Counted from the stretch's first letter, positions 50,253 to 59,742 are shown. The stretch: DNA of 64,000 nt from Bacteroidetes bacterium UBA7674 (GCA_002483105.1 DLHG01000009.1:201598-265597), one strand, 5' to 3'. Notes: generated by a model from the sequence alone, not told the origin. Translations and numbers: made by a program.

Positions 50253-51743
50253 TTACAAAGATGCCCCGAAGAACATATAGCAAAGTATAATGGCGGTAAT
50301 GATACCCACAAGGTCTGCAAGGAGCATAGAGCCGATAGCGTAGCGGGTGTTCTTGATAGACACAGAACCGAAGTACACGGCTATTACATAGAAGGTAGTA
50401 TCTGAAGAGCCTTGCAGGATGCAGCTCAACCTGCCCGCAAACGAATCAGTGCCGAAAGTCTTCATCGTATCTATCATCATGCCGCGGGCGCCACTACCGC
50501 TCATTGGTTTGATGAGAGCAGTTGGTAAGCCATCAACGAAGCGGGTATCTGTACCCAAGGCGCTGAACATAGCTTTCATACCGTTGATCACTACATCAAA
50601 AGTGCCGCTGGTGCGTAGCATGCTGATAGCCACCAGCATACCCACGAGATAAGGAATGATACGAACGGCAGTTTCAAATCCGCCTTTAGCTCCTTCCACA
50701 AAAGCGTCGAAGACATTGATCTTCTTGTATAATGCACCAAGGATAATGAGCAGGAAAATAGTCAGTATCAAACCATTGCTGAGAATAGCGGAGAATGTCT
50801 GTACGCCATCAGTGCTGAGTGATTTTAAATACACCACCAGCATTGCGATGATAGCTGATAGCCCGCCTATCCATGCAAGGATGATGGGTTGGAAGATGTT
50901 GATCTTCTGACGGAAAGAAACGATGAACATAGCAGCCATAGTAGCTACGAAAGTTGCTATCATGCAGGGAACGAAAATATCGGTGGGATTGGCGGCTTTC
51001 ATCGCCGAACGTACTGCAATGATACTTACAGGTATTAATGTAAGTCCCGACGCATGCAGGCAGAGAAACATGATCTGCGCATTGGAGGCTGTATCCTTTT
51101 TAGGGTTGAGTTCCTGCAGGCTCTCCATGGCTTTCAGTCCGAATGGCGTGGCTGCATTGTCGAGCCCCAACAGGTTAGCCGAAAAATTCATCATCATATG
51201 GCCAATGGCAGGATGTCCTTTCGGTACCTCAGGGAACAACTTTGTGAAGAATGGCCCGATGATGCGGGATAGTAACGATATACCGCCAGCCCTTTCTGCT
51301 ATGGCCATGAGACCCATAAAGAGCGCCATGATACCTATTAACCCGATACAGATGGTCACAGCCGTTTTGCAGGTCTCGATGATACCATCGGCTTTTTTAG
51401 AAAGTTTACCTTGTATGCCGCTGTAGGTGTATATTTTAGCGGAGGGATATGCAGATTGTAATATTCTTGCAGAGTCGGAGGACAGGTTGTTAGTGAGGAT
51501 GACAGTGGCAGGATTGGTAGAGTCGGCGGCAACATAACCGTAGCTGCCGATGTGTTCGCTGAAAACTTCTCTTGAACTTTCCGGTTGGCCGGACATGACA
51601 TAATACACTGTTTCGTAGCTGTCATCGGCCTTGCCTGTCACCATGCGGGTGAAGATGGTGTTGTCTCCCGCAAAGAAACATTTATAGCCCGCTACAGCAA
51701 TGGCTATCAAAATAAACGCAGACCATATCCTGCTTAATGCCAT
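50253..51743 (-). CDS. nucleoside-recognition (Gate) domain membrane protein, SpmA-SpmB fusion type
   Basis: A 496-residue inner-membrane protein. The first helix (about 6-24) is followed by a periplasmic-side segment of about 100 residues (DDSYETVYYVMSGQPESS ... PSAKIYTYSGIQGKL). Two Gate-domain halves follow, the first with MNFSANLLGLDNAATPFGLKAMESLQELN and the second with IKPMSGSGARGMMIDTMKTFG. The halves correspond to spore maturation proteins SpmA and SpmB fused. In non-sporulating bacteria such fusions have unknown function, possibly nucleoside or small-molecule transport. The N-terminal extension is unusual for SpmA. Confidence 0.82.
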   Translation of the reverse strand: MALSRIWSAFILIAIAVAGYKCFFAGDNTIFTRMVTGKADDSYETVYYVMSGQPESSREVFSEHIGSYGYVAADSTNPATVILTNNLSSDSARILQSAYPSAKIYTYSGIQGKLSKKADGIIETCKTAVTICIGLIGIMALFMGLMAIAERAGGISLLSRIIGPFFTKLFPEVPKGHPAIGHMMMNFSANLLGLDNAATPFGLKAMESLQELNPKKDTASNAQIMFLCLHASGLTLIPVSIIAVRSAMKAANPTDIFVPCMIATFVATMAAMFIVSFRQKINIFQPIILAWIGGLSAIIAMLVVYLKSLSTDGVQTFSAILSNGLILTIFLLIILGALYKKINVFDAFVEGAKGGFETAVRIIPYLVGMLVAISMLRTSGTFDVVINGMKAMFSALGTDTRFVDGLPTALIKPMSGSGARGMMIDTMKTFGTDSFAGRLSCILQGSSDTTFYVIAVYFGSVSIKNTRYAIGSMLLADLVGIITAIILCYMFFGASL

Positions 51744-52092
51744 AGGATGATATTGTGGGGTGAAGATAGATTTTTTGTGAGATTTTGCTTAGTCTTAATT
51801 GTGTTGACTGCTCACGTTGTCTTTACTTTTTTTTTGCTCCGCCAAAAGAAAAGTAACAAAAGAAAAGGCGGCTTTGCCCAATCGCTCCGCGGGTGCAAAG
51901 GGCTATGCTGCGTGTTATGCTGAGTTACGCAGTTCTCTATTCAGCTGTGCGCTAGTTTTCTGACTAAACAGCACCAATGCTATCAGCTATATCAAGACTT
52001 CTCAGCTTTAGAGCATTATTCAGGTTCCTTCTGGCAGAAAAAGTCGCAACCTCAATCCTCAGAAGGGTGCTATGGTCGTCTTTTTTTGGAGG
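51744..52092. other. 349-bp intergenic region with dispersed-repeat DNA
   Basis: Lies between the Gate-domain gene and the LOG gene, both on the minus strand. It holds the T-rich/CTCCGCCAAAAGAAAAGTAACAAAAG element (51838-51871). At the right end CCTTCTG (52027-52033) can pair with CAGAAGG (52060-52066) before a T7 run at 52081. I see no coding frame. A promoter for the Gate-domain gene should be near 51,760. Confidence 0.55.
51838..51871. repeat. CCGCCAAAAGAAAAGTAACAAAAG-type intergenic element
   Basis: CCGCC at the left and GGCGG at the right flank AAAAGAAAAGTAACAAAAGAAAA, making a short stem around an A-rich loop. I recognise this wording as frequent in Bacteroidota intergenic DNA; only one copy is in this window. 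Confidence 0.5.
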
Positions 52093-52674
52093 CTACACCT
52101 CGTCCTTGTGAGCGTATTTAGTGACTTCCGGAGGCGTATAGTTTTGCATCTTGGCGATGAGGTCCTCTACTTTGTCGCTAACGAGCAGCATATCTCTTAA
52201 TTCCTGTTTCAGGAAACCTTCAGTTACCATGTTATCCATCATAGCGATGAACGAATTGTAGTAGCCATTCACATTCAGGATGCCGATCGGTTTTTTATGT
52301 AAGCCCAGTTGTGCCCATGTCATCATTTCAAACAGTTCTTCCATGGTGCCCCATCCACCCGGCATGGCTATTATCGCATCACTCAACTCGTGCATGCGCA
52401 TTTTGCGCTCGTGCATGTTCTCTACTTCTATCAGCTGGCTCACGTCTTCGTGGGCTATTTCTTTTGTTCTCAGGAATTTTGGGATAACACCCACTACGCG
52501 GCCATCATGATGCAGCGCACCTTCAGCAACAGCACCCATCAGGCCAACCTTGCCACCACCAAAGATAACAGCGATGCCATTATTTGCCAGTATGCGCCCG
52601 AGCGTGTATGCATGATCGTAATAAACTTGTCCTTTACCCAAACTTGCTCCGCAGAAAACGACTACATTTTTCAT
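52093..52674 (-). CDS. LOG family protein (cytokinin riboside 5'-monophosphate phosphoribohydrolase type)
   Basis: A 193-residue Rossmann-like protein. It has VVVFCGASLGKG at the start, FGGGKVGLMGAVAEGAL, the hallmark MPGGWGTMEELFE (PGGxGTxxE) and the LNVNGYYNSF end. This is the TIGR00730/LOG family; members hydrolyse nucleoside monophosphates to the base and ribose 5-phosphate. In bacteria it is probably AMP/purine salvage, and cytokinin relevance is unlikely to be known. I chose the ATG at 52674; the frame continues 8 codons upstream without homology. lysA follows 61 bp away on the same strand. Confidence 0.88.
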   Translation of the reverse strand: MKNVVVFCGASLGKGQVYYDHAYTLGRILANNGIAVIFGGGKVGLMGAVAEGALHHDGRVVGVIPKFLRTKEIAHEDVSQLIEVENMHERKMRMHELSDAIIAMPGGWGTMEELFEMMTWAQLGLHKKPIGILNVNGYYNSFIAMMDNMVTEGFLKQELRDMLLVSDKVEDLIAKMQNYTPPEVTKYAHKDEV

Positions 52675-52735
52675 GGTTGAATATTTAAAAGAGGGCAACC
52701 ATAAATGATTGCCCCGTAAAAATCGTATTTAGTAT

Positions 52736-53950
52736 TTATAAAACCTCGATTTGGTTTCTTAACAGATCTTTAAATTCGTCCCGCTCCCTGATCAATACGG
52801 CATGACCGTCTTTTATCATTACCTCCGCAGGGCGCAGACGTGAGTTGAAATTGCTGCTCATTTCGAAACCATATGCACCGGCATTGTGGAACTGAATGAT
52901 ATCTCCTTCACGCACTTCATTAAGTACCCTATCCCAGGCGAAGGTGTCTGTCTCGCAGATGTTACCAACAACCGTATAGATACGCTCAGCACCTGTGGGG
53001 TTGGATAAATTGGTGATGTGGTGATAGGAATCGTAGAACATAGGACGTATCAAGTGATTGAAGCCTGAGTTCACACCCACGAATACCGTAGCAGTTGTTT
53101 GTTTGATGATATTGGTACTCACCAGGAAAGAACCACATTCGCTCACCAGGTATTTGCCCGGTTCAAACCACACTTCCAGCTTGTGGTCGTACTCCTGTTC
53201 AAATTCTTTTAGCGCTTCGGTCAGTTTTTGTCCCAGTGTATACACATCCGTTTCAGGGTCGCCTTCTTTGTAAGGAACCTTGAAGCCGCTACCCAGGTCT
53301 ATGAACTCTAGTTGTTTAAAGTGGCGCGCCAATTCAAACATGATCTCAAGCGTCTCCATAAATACATTCACATCTTTTATCTCGCTGCCGGTGTGCATAT
53401 GCAGACCCTGTACCCAAAGCCCCGTGGTCTTTACAACGCGCTCTATATGACGGAGCTGGTGAATAGAGATACCGAACTTGCTGTCGATATGGCCTGTAGA
53501 TATTTTATAATTACCACCCGCTTCAATATGCGGGTTGATACGGATGCAAACAGGGTAGCTGTTACCGAATGTATTTCCGAATTGCTCGAGTATGGAAATG
53601 TTATCGATGTTCAGGTTTACACCCAGTTCTTTCGCCTGTAGTATCTCGTTGAAGTCAACACAGTTTGGCGTGAACAGTATCTGTTTCGGTTCAAAGCCTG
53701 CCTTTATGCCCAGCATCACCTCGTTGATACTTACGCAGTCCAGGTTGGCACCCAGGCTCTTTAAGTATTTTAAGATGTTGATGTTTGTCAGCGCTTTACA
53801 AGCATAAAAGAATTTTGTAGGATGCCCCTTAAAGGCTTCCTGCAGTTTATGGAATTGCTGCGCGATCTTTTCGGCATGATACACATAAACGGGAGTGCCA
53901 AATTCATTGGCCACTGCAAGCAGTTGTTCTCTTGTTACCGGTTGATACAT
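52736..53950 (-). CDS. lysA: diaminopimelate decarboxylase
   Basis: Makes L-lysine from meso-diaminopimelate with PLP, the last step of lysine synthesis. The 404-residue fold-type III enzyme has KFFYACKALTNINI (PLP Lys, about residue 52), the HMHTGSEI motif, IDLGSGFKVPY, WFEPGKYLV and the C-terminal NICETDTFAWDR (active-site Cys) and NAGAYGFEMSSNFN. The order and length are normal. It is in the same direction as the LOG gene and may be cotranscribed with it. Confidence 0.95.
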   Translation of the reverse strand: MYQPVTREQLLAVANEFGTPVYVYHAEKIAQQFHKLQEAFKGHPTKFFYACKALTNINILKYLKSLGANLDCVSINEVMLGIKAGFEPKQILFTPNCVDFNEILQAKELGVNLNIDNISILEQFGNTFGNSYPVCIRINPHIEAGGNYKISTGHIDSKFGISIHQLRHIERVVKTTGLWVQGLHMHTGSEIKDVNVFMETLEIMFELARHFKQLEFIDLGSGFKVPYKEGDPETDVYTLGQKLTEALKEFEQEYDHKLEVWFEPGKYLVSECGSFLVSTNIIKQTTATVFVGVNSGFNHLIRPMFYDSYHHITNLSNPTGAERIYTVVGNICETDTFAWDRVLNEVREGDIIQFHNAGAYGFEMSSNFNSRLRPAEVMIKDGHAVLIRERDEFKDLLRNQIEVL

Positions 53951-53955
53951 AAGTA

Positions 53956-53998
53956 AACCCTCCCATCCTCCCTAAAGGGAGGGGTTATGAGGGGTTGC
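53956..53998 (-). repeat. C-rich hairpin element (partial)
   Basis: CCCTCCC ATCCTCCCTAAAG GGAGGG and ATGAGGGGTTGC in the lysA/acs gap; a member of the C-rich family without a clean GCGAGT edge. Confidence 0.45.
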
Positions 53999-54005
53999 AA
54001 ATATA

Positions 54006-55919
54006 TTAAACTCTGCCCTCTTTTATCTCATCTACTACCGCGGGGTCGAGAAGGGTGCTGGTATCGCCTAATTGGTGTATCTCTCCCTCGGCTATTTTAC
54101 GCAGGATGCGACGCATTATCTTGCCGCTGCGGGTCTTGGGAAGGCCTTTCACGAACTGTATCTTATCCGGCTTGGCGATAGCGCCGATGATGCGGGTGAC
54201 GGTCTGGAGAATGTCTTTGCGCGTTTGTTCCGCATCATGTTTTGGTTCATCCAGGATAACATAGGCATAAATGCCCTGGCCTTTCAGGTCGTGCGGGAAA
54301 CCCACTACGGCGCTTTCCAGTACACCTGTGTGCATGTTGATGGCGTTCTCTACTTCGGCTGTGCCTATGCGGTGGCCGCTTACATTCAGTACATCATCTA
54401 CACGACCGGTAATACGATAAAATCCATTTTCATCACGATAAGCACCATCACCGGTGAAGTACAGATCAGGGTAAGTATCAAAATAGGCAGTGCGGCAACG
54501 CTCATGGTCTCCATAGGTAGTGCGTATGATAGATGGCCATGGAGAGCGTATGCAAAGATTACCACTTACATCATTGCCTTTTATTTCCTCGCCTTTTTCA
54601 TCCATCAACAGTAACTCTATGCCGGGCATAGGTAATGTGGCATAGGACGGCTTAGCTGGTGTGATGCCGGCTAGATTGGAAATAAGTATGCCACCTGTTT
54701 CCGTCTGCCACCATGTATCTACTATGGGGCAGCGCTTTTTGCCGATGTGCTCATCATACCAATGCCATGCTTCTTCGTTGATGGGTTCGCCCACAGTGCC
54801 AAGTACTTTCAGGCTGCTGAGGTCCTTGCCTTCTATCGGTTCTGTCCCATATGCCATCAGGCTGCGTATGGCTGTGGGGGCGGTATAGAGGGTGTTCACT
54901 TTGTGTTTCTCCACTATCTCCCAAAATCTTCCTGCGTCGGGGAACGTAGGGATACCTTCAAACATTAGTGATGTTCCGCCGGCACAAAGTACACTGTATA
55001 GAATATATGTATGCCCAGTTATCCAGCCGATATCGGCAGTGCAGAAATGCACATCTCCGGGCTGATATTGAAATACGTTGACAAATGAATAGGTGGTGTA
55101 CACCATGTAGCCGCCGGTAGTATGTACTACGCCCTTCGGCTTACCTGTAGAACCGGAGGTGTAGAGAATGAACAAAGGGTCTTCACTGTCCATTGATTCT
55201 GGTACAACTTCGGGAATGCCTTGTGCTTCTACTTTTTGTATCTCATCCTGCCACCACTTGTCGCGACCCTTTATCATGCTGACAGGTGTATCAGTCCGCT
55301 CGCAGACAATGACTGTTTTTACGAAGGGGCAGTTTATCAGTGCGTCATCTATAATAGACTTCAGCGGAATATCCTTTGCGCCACGGTATGCACCATCGCA
55401 GGTGATGATGAATTCCGCATTGGCATCCTGTAGTCGGTCGGAAATGCTTTTCGCGCTAAAGCCGCCGAAGATCACTGAGTGTATCGCGCCAATGCGGGCG
55501 CAGGCCAGCATAGCTATCGGCAGTTCGGGAATCATGCCCATGTAAATGCAGATACGGTCGCCTTTTTGCACGCCGTTGTTCTTTAGTACCTGTGCGAATT
55601 GGTTGACCTTGAAATGCAGTTCTTTATAAGTGAGTGTCCTTGTAGCTTCATTTGGGTTGTTCGGTTCCCAGATGATGGCGGGTGTGTCGCCCTGGGTGGC
55701 GAGGTGCCTGTCGAGCGCATTCTCGGTGATGTTGAGTTTGCCGCCGATAAACCATTTTACATCAGGTTCTTTAAAATTCCATTCGAGGGCTTTTTCCCAT
55801 TTCTTTTGCCATGTAAAGGTATTGGCTACCTCTTCCCAGAATTTTTCCGGGTTTTCTATGCTCTTCTTGTATGCATCTTTGTAATCGTCGTATGACTTGA
55901 TCTGAAATGAATATGCCAT
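54006..55919 (-). CDS. acs: acetyl-CoA synthetase (AMP-forming)
   Basis: Activates acetate to acetyl-CoA via acetyl-AMP. The 637-residue enzyme has the Acs core motifs: LFILYTSGSTGKPKGVVHTTGGYMVY, DTWWQTETGG, YFTGDGAYRDENGFYRITGRVDDVLNVSGHRIGTAEVE and the C-terminal GLPKTRSGKIMRRILRKIA (catalytic Lys, usually acetylated in control). The length is that of Acs, not longer fatty acyl synthetases. No regulator is nearby. Confidence 0.95.
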   Translation of the reverse strand: MAYSFQIKSYDDYKDAYKKSIENPEKFWEEVANTFTWQKKWEKALEWNFKEPDVKWFIGGKLNITENALDRHLATQGDTPAIIWEPNNPNEATRTLTYKELHFKVNQFAQVLKNNGVQKGDRICIYMGMIPELPIAMLACARIGAIHSVIFGGFSAKSISDRLQDANAEFIITCDGAYRGAKDIPLKSIIDDALINCPFVKTVIVCERTDTPVSMIKGRDKWWQDEIQKVEAQGIPEVVPESMDSEDPLFILYTSGSTGKPKGVVHTTGGYMVYTTYSFVNVFQYQPGDVHFCTADIGWITGHTYILYSVLCAGGTSLMFEGIPTFPDAGRFWEIVEKHKVNTLYTAPTAIRSLMAYGTEPIEGKDLSSLKVLGTVGEPINEEAWHWYDEHIGKKRCPIVDTWWQTETGGILISNLAGITPAKPSYATLPMPGIELLLMDEKGEEIKGNDVSGNLCIRSPWPSIIRTTYGDHERCRTAYFDTYPDLYFTGDGAYRDENGFYRITGRVDDVLNVSGHRIGTAEVENAINMHTGVLESAVVGFPHDLKGQGIYAYVILDEPKHDAEQTRKDILQTVTRIIGAIAKPDKIQFVKGLPKTRSGKIMRRILRKIAEGEIHQLGDTSTLLDPAVVDEIKEGRV

Positions 55920-55952
55920 ATGTCCTTGCTTTGCATGAAGCTAAGGAATTTG

Positions 55953-56066
55953 TGCGAGTTTGTAAGGTGGTAATACCTGATAGCATGGAGGGTATTGGTT
56001 CGAGAAGACATCCCCCTAGCCCCCTTCGCTTGCACGCACAAGGGCCGGCGCACAAAGGGGGAATTA
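55953..56066 (-). repeat. C-rich hairpin/GCGAGT element (degenerate copy)
   Basis: GTGCGAGT at 55953 and, after a spacer, CCCCCTAGCCCCCTTCG with AAGGGCCGG and AAAGGGGG near 56009-56066. It is a stretched, imperfect member of the family, in the acs upstream gap. Confidence 0.4.
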
Positions 56067-56081
56067 TTGCAGAGAGGAATA

Positions 56082-56726
56082 CTATGCTATTACATTCTTA
56101 TGTTGCTTCACCTCTTTACCTACTGCTGCTACCCATTCATTAAATAACTCGGTTTCTACGGTGCACATTCTGTGGGCGAGGACTTGCCAGTCGGGGCGGA
56201 AGTTGATGAGCATTTTGGTCATTTCTTCCAGGTGGCCTTCTTCTTCGAGGATGATAGACTTTACATTTACCTTTTGGTTGTGAGCTGTGAGTACGTCTTG
56301 ATATACTCCGTATAGAGAATCGGCACGGACTTCGATGGCGTAAGTGACCAACAGATATGCCCCATGGTCTACATCACGGCCGGAGAGGCCTAGTTCTTCA
56401 CCCAGGTATCGGCAAGCAGCAACATCCAGCCTATGCAGGTATTGATAGCTGCTGATAGGAGCCAACAGGTATTTAAAGCTATAGTCGGGACAGGCTGCGG
56501 CATCCAGCTTGCCTATTTGCTTCTTCAGGTAGTAGGCGTGGCGGGCTTCTTCGGCAGCGTGTTTCAGTACGATAATGTCTGTAAAAACGGGATGCTCATA
56601 TTTGGATATTTTACGCGCGCCTGTGTTCTCCATCATAGAAAGGCTGTTGAGCCATTTACTGTGCAGCTCTGCTGATGGTACTATGATGTTGAGTATGTCT
56701 CTAAGTTGGTCTGTGCTGTTGCTCAT
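56082..56726 (-). CDS. ferritin-like diiron protein, last gene of the biotin operon
   Basis: A 214-residue soluble, all-helical protein with a full ferritin-like/diiron carboxylate set: E33 (MMENTGARKI), E60xxH63 (EEARHA), E132 (AIEVRA) and E162xxH165 (EEEGHLEEM). These are two E/ExxH half-sites spaced 27 and 30 residues, as in diiron oxygenases and rubrerythrin-type proteins. No known biotin enzyme has this sequence. Its ATG overlaps the bioA stop (ATGA, 4 bp), so it is translated with the biotin genes. None of bioC, bioH, bioG, bioI, bioW or bioZ is in the operon. This makes it a candidate oxygenase for the pimelate moiety, although redox support or protection of BioB are alternatives. The function is unproven. 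Confidence 0.75.
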   Translation of the reverse strand: MSNSTDQLRDILNIIVPSAELHSKWLNSLSMMENTGARKISKYEHPVFTDIIVLKHAAEEARHAYYLKKQIGKLDAAACPDYSFKYLLAPISSYQYLHRLDVAACRYLGEELGLSGRDVDHGAYLLVTYAIEVRADSLYGVYQDVLTAHNQKVNVKSIILEEEGHLEEMTKMLINFRPDWQVLAHRMCTVETELFNEWVAAVGKEVKQHKNVIA

Positions 56727-57994
56727 AATGTTGCTAATAATTCTTCAATGCTGTTGTATATATACTGCAGGTCTTCGGCGCTGATGCAATAGGGAGGGAG
56801 CAAGTATATAATATTGCCCAGCGGACGCAAAAGTATCTTTCTTTCTATAAAAAACCGGTATAAATGATCTCTTTGTTCGTTGGTATAAGATGTTTCGCCA
56901 CCTGTATTCAGTTCGATGGCTATGATAGTGCCCTGTATGCGTATGTCGGTGATGTTATTATGAGACTTTATTTTTTCGGCAAAGGTTTGGTGTGACAGTT
57001 CTATCTGTTTCCTTGCTTCGGTGCATTCGTCTTTTAATAATAAGTCGAGGCTGGCGAGGGAGGCGGCACAAGCTATGGGGTTGGCGGTGTAGGAGTGGCC
57101 GTGGAAAAGGGTTTTGGTACTGTCATCGTTATAAAAGGCGTCAAATATATGTTGTCCGCAAGCTGTGATGCCGAAGGGCATAGTGCCACCTGTGAGCCCT
57201 TTGGATAAGCAGACCATATCGGGGGCAGTAGTGATATTGTCGCAGGCGAATAGTTTTCCTGTTCTGCCGAAGCCCGTCATTACTTCATCTGCTATGATGA
57301 GTGCATCGTACTTTTTGCAGAGGGCGAAGTATTGTTCTAATACCTCAGGGCTGTAGTTACGCATGCCTGCAGTTCCCTGTATAAGTGGTTCTACTATGAA
57401 GGCTGCTACATCCCCTTGTTGCAGGAGTGCTTCCAGTTGTTGCAGACTTTCTGTGCCGTCGTTATCGGGGAATGGGATGAAAGCTACCTCAAATAGCTTG
57501 TCGTCAAATGCCTTAGTGAATAAACTTCTGCCGCTCACCGACATAGCCCCGAAGGTATCGCCATGATAAGCGCCATCCAGCGCGATGAACTTTTTCTTTT
57601 CGATGCCCTTGTTGTTCCAGTATTGCAGGGACATCTTCAGTGCGACCTCTACGGCCGTAGAGCCATTGTCGGAATAGAATATTTTTTTCTGTTGGCCGGG
57701 GAGTATTGCTAACAGACGCTCTGCGAGCTCTACAGCAGGCTCATGCGTGAAACCAGCGAATATGCTGTGCTCTAAAGTATTGAGCTGCTCGCTGACCTTT
57801 TGCGCGATATAGGGATTTGAGTGACCGTGGAGATTTACCCACCAGGAAGAGATGGCATCGATGAACCGGTTGCCTTGCTCGTCTATAAGATAGGGGCCCT
57901 CGCCCTTTACGATGGCTATAGCTTCCGGCCATAGCTTCATGGGTGTGTAGGGGTGCCATATCACTTCTTTATCGCGTGCCTGTATGCTACTCAT
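56723..57994 (-). CDS. bioA: adenosylmethionine-8-amino-7-oxononanoate aminotransferase
   Basis: Transfers the amino group of SAM to KAPA to give DAPA. The 423-residue PLP enzyme has IWHPYTPM (12-19), the SWWVNLHG motif, ALDGAYHGDTFGAMSVSG, ALIIADEVMTGFGRTG (D236) and the PLP Lys265 in CLSKGLTGG. These are the standard BioA signatures. The start overlaps the bioD stop by 8 bp and the stop overlaps the diiron gene by 4 bp. Confidence 0.96.
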   Translation of the reverse strand: MSSIQARDKEVIWHPYTPMKLWPEAIAIVKGEGPYLIDEQGNRFIDAISSWWVNLHGHSNPYIAQKVSEQLNTLEHSIFAGFTHEPAVELAERLLAILPGQQKKIFYSDNGSTAVEVALKMSLQYWNNKGIEKKKFIALDGAYHGDTFGAMSVSGRSLFTKAFDDKLFEVAFIPFPDNDGTESLQQLEALLQQGDVAAFIVEPLIQGTAGMRNYSPEVLEQYFALCKKYDALIIADEVMTGFGRTGKLFACDNITTAPDMVCLSKGLTGGTMPFGITACGQHIFDAFYNDDSTKTLFHGHSYTANPIACAASLASLDLLLKDECTEARKQIELSHQTFAEKIKSHNNITDIRIQGTIIAIELNTGGETSYTNEQRDHLYRFFIERKILLRPLGNIIYLLPPYCISAEDLQYIYNSIEELLATL

Positions 57995-58622
57995 GTCCGG
58001 TCTTTTGTCTGAGGGCGCTTTGTATTATTAATGCCTGTTGGGTAATATGCTCGTGTTTCAGTTCTTCAAAGCGGGGTATGTGCGCTATGATGGGCAGCTT
58101 GGTGTATTGCTCGATGAATGATTCGGAGTCGTTGTTACGGTCGCCGTTGATGATGATGCCGAGCAGATTGATTCCCCGTGCTTTCATTACTTCTACGCTC
58201 ATCAGCGTGTGATTGATACTGCCGAGGTAGTTGTTAGAAACGAGTATCGTGGGCAGCTGGTAGTGACTGATAAAGTCAGCCATGGTGTCGGTGTCATTCA
58301 TGGGCGAATGAATGCCACCTGCGGTTTCTATGATGAGCATCTTATCTGTCTTAGGGAAAACAAAGCCCTTATAGTCAACGGTTACTTTGTCAATATTGGC
58401 AGCAGCATGTGGCGACATGGGTTGTGACAGCTGAACTGCTTCCGGGTGAACACGCGCCATGCCGTTGGCCAGTAGCCTCGCTATAGTGATGGTGTCACTA
58501 TTATCCAGGTCGCCCGCCTGTACGGGCTTCCAGTAATCGGCGTCCAGGGCTTCTGCGATTACCGCCGAGGCTACCGTTTTGCCGATGCCTGTGTGAATCC
58601 CTGCTATGGCTATTGCTTTCAT
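57987..58622 (-). CDS. bioD: dethiobiotin synthetase
   Basis: Forms the ureido ring of dethiobiotin from DAPA, CO2 and ATP. The 211 residues have the P-loop AGIHTGIGKT (7-16), YWKPVQAG, ETAGGIHSP, the LVSNNYLGSINHTL motif and GIIINGDRNNDS. Overlaps bioF by 4 bp at its start and bioA by 8 bp at its end. Confidence 0.95.
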   Translation of the reverse strand: MKAIAIAGIHTGIGKTVASAVIAEALDADYWKPVQAGDLDNSDTITIARLLANGMARVHPEAVQLSQPMSPHAAANIDKVTVDYKGFVFPKTDKMLIIETAGGIHSPMNDTDTMADFISHYQLPTILVSNNYLGSINHTLMSVEVMKARGINLLGIIINGDRNNDSESFIEQYTKLPIIAHIPRFEELKHEHITQQALIIQSALRQKTGHE

Positions 58623-59731
58623 GCTATGGAGTTTAACGTGTGGAATAATAGATCAACTTGTTCTTTTGTATTGAAAGCGTGCAGGCATATGCGTAGCCGT
58701 TCAGCGCCCTGCGGAACAGTAGGGTGGAGTATAGGGTTCACCTGTAGTCCTGCCTGTTGTAAAGCAGATGCCGCAGTCTTTGCTTTTTCATTGCTGCCTA
58801 GTATCAGTGCCTGTATGGGGCTGATGCTGTCCTTCCAGTTGGTATTGCCGGAATTTTTTATTTGCTCACGGAACCAGGCGATCAGAGTATGTAGTTCTTT
58901 ATTAGAGAAATCGGGTTGCGCTAAATGATCGTATGCTTTACTGATAGCATCAATGCTATGAGCGGGTAGGGCGGTAGTATATATGAACGGGCGGGCGAAG
59001 TTGATCAGGAACTGTTTGAGCCTAGCGCTGCCAATGACCGCTGCACCATGACATCCCAGGGCCTTGCTGAAGGTATGTACGCGCGCGAACACCTGCTCTT
59101 GCAGGTTCAAGTCTGTAACTATGCCTGCGCCATTTCTGCCAAACACACCTGTGGCGTGCGCTTCGTCTACTATCAGTGAGGCATTGTGTTGTTGTGCCAG
59201 TGCGGCGATCTCTTTCAAAGGAGCAATGTCGCCATCCATAGAGTAGACTGATTCCACTACGACTATAACAGGGCCGAGTGAAGCGTACTGTTCCAGTTTT
59301 TTGGACAGGTCAGCTATGTCGTTGTGTTTGAATTTATATTGCCTTGGTGACAGGCTGAGTTTAATGCCGTCTATAATGCTGGCATGGCAAAGCTCATCAG
59401 AAAGTATAGTAGTGTGCCTGTTAGCTATGGAGGCAAGTAGCCCCGTATTCGCGTCATAGCCGGAATTGAAGAGTAATGCTGCTTCCGCATTGTGAAAACG
59501 GGCTATTTTTTCTTCAAGGTTTTCTGTCTCTGTCGAGTTGCCAGAGAGTAAGCGGGAGCCGGTTGAGCCTGCGCTTTTACTTTCTGTGTGCAGCAAGCCG
59601 TTGGTAGCAATTCCGAGATAATCATTAGAAAAAAAGTCAACCTGCGCGCGTTCTGTTTTTAACGTGCGCAGGTTGCCTGCTACAATGCGTTCCTGTAGTT
59701 TGCTATCTATATATTGCTCAACAGGATCCAT
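58619..59731 (-). CDS. bioF: 8-amino-7-oxononanoate synthase
   Basis: Condenses pimeloyl-ACP/CoA with alanine to KAPA. The 370-residue alpha-oxoamine synthase has NDYLGIATN, GSTGSRLLSGN, LFNSGYDANTG, VDEAHATGVFG (D189, H192) and the PLP Lys223 in HTFSKALGCHG. The related CoA-dependent Kbl (threonine route) is the main alternative, excluded by the bio operon. The start is 11 bp after bioB. Confidence 0.95.
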   Translation of the reverse strand: MDPVEQYIDSKLQERIVAGNLRTLKTERAQVDFFSNDYLGIATNGLLHTESKSAGSTGSRLLSGNSTETENLEEKIARFHNAEAALLFNSGYDANTGLLASIANRHTTILSDELCHASIIDGIKLSLSPRQYKFKHNDIADLSKKLEQYASLGPVIVVVESVYSMDGDIAPLKEIAALAQQHNASLIVDEAHATGVFGRNGAGIVTDLNLQEQVFARVHTFSKALGCHGAAVIGSARLKQFLINFARPFIYTTALPAHSIDAISKAYDHLAQPDFSNKELHTLIAWFREQIKNSGNTNWKDSISPIQALILGSNEKAKTAASALQQAGLQVNPILHPTVPQGAERLRICLHAFNTKEQVDLLFHTLNSIA

Positions 59732-59742
59732 TGCCTGATTAT

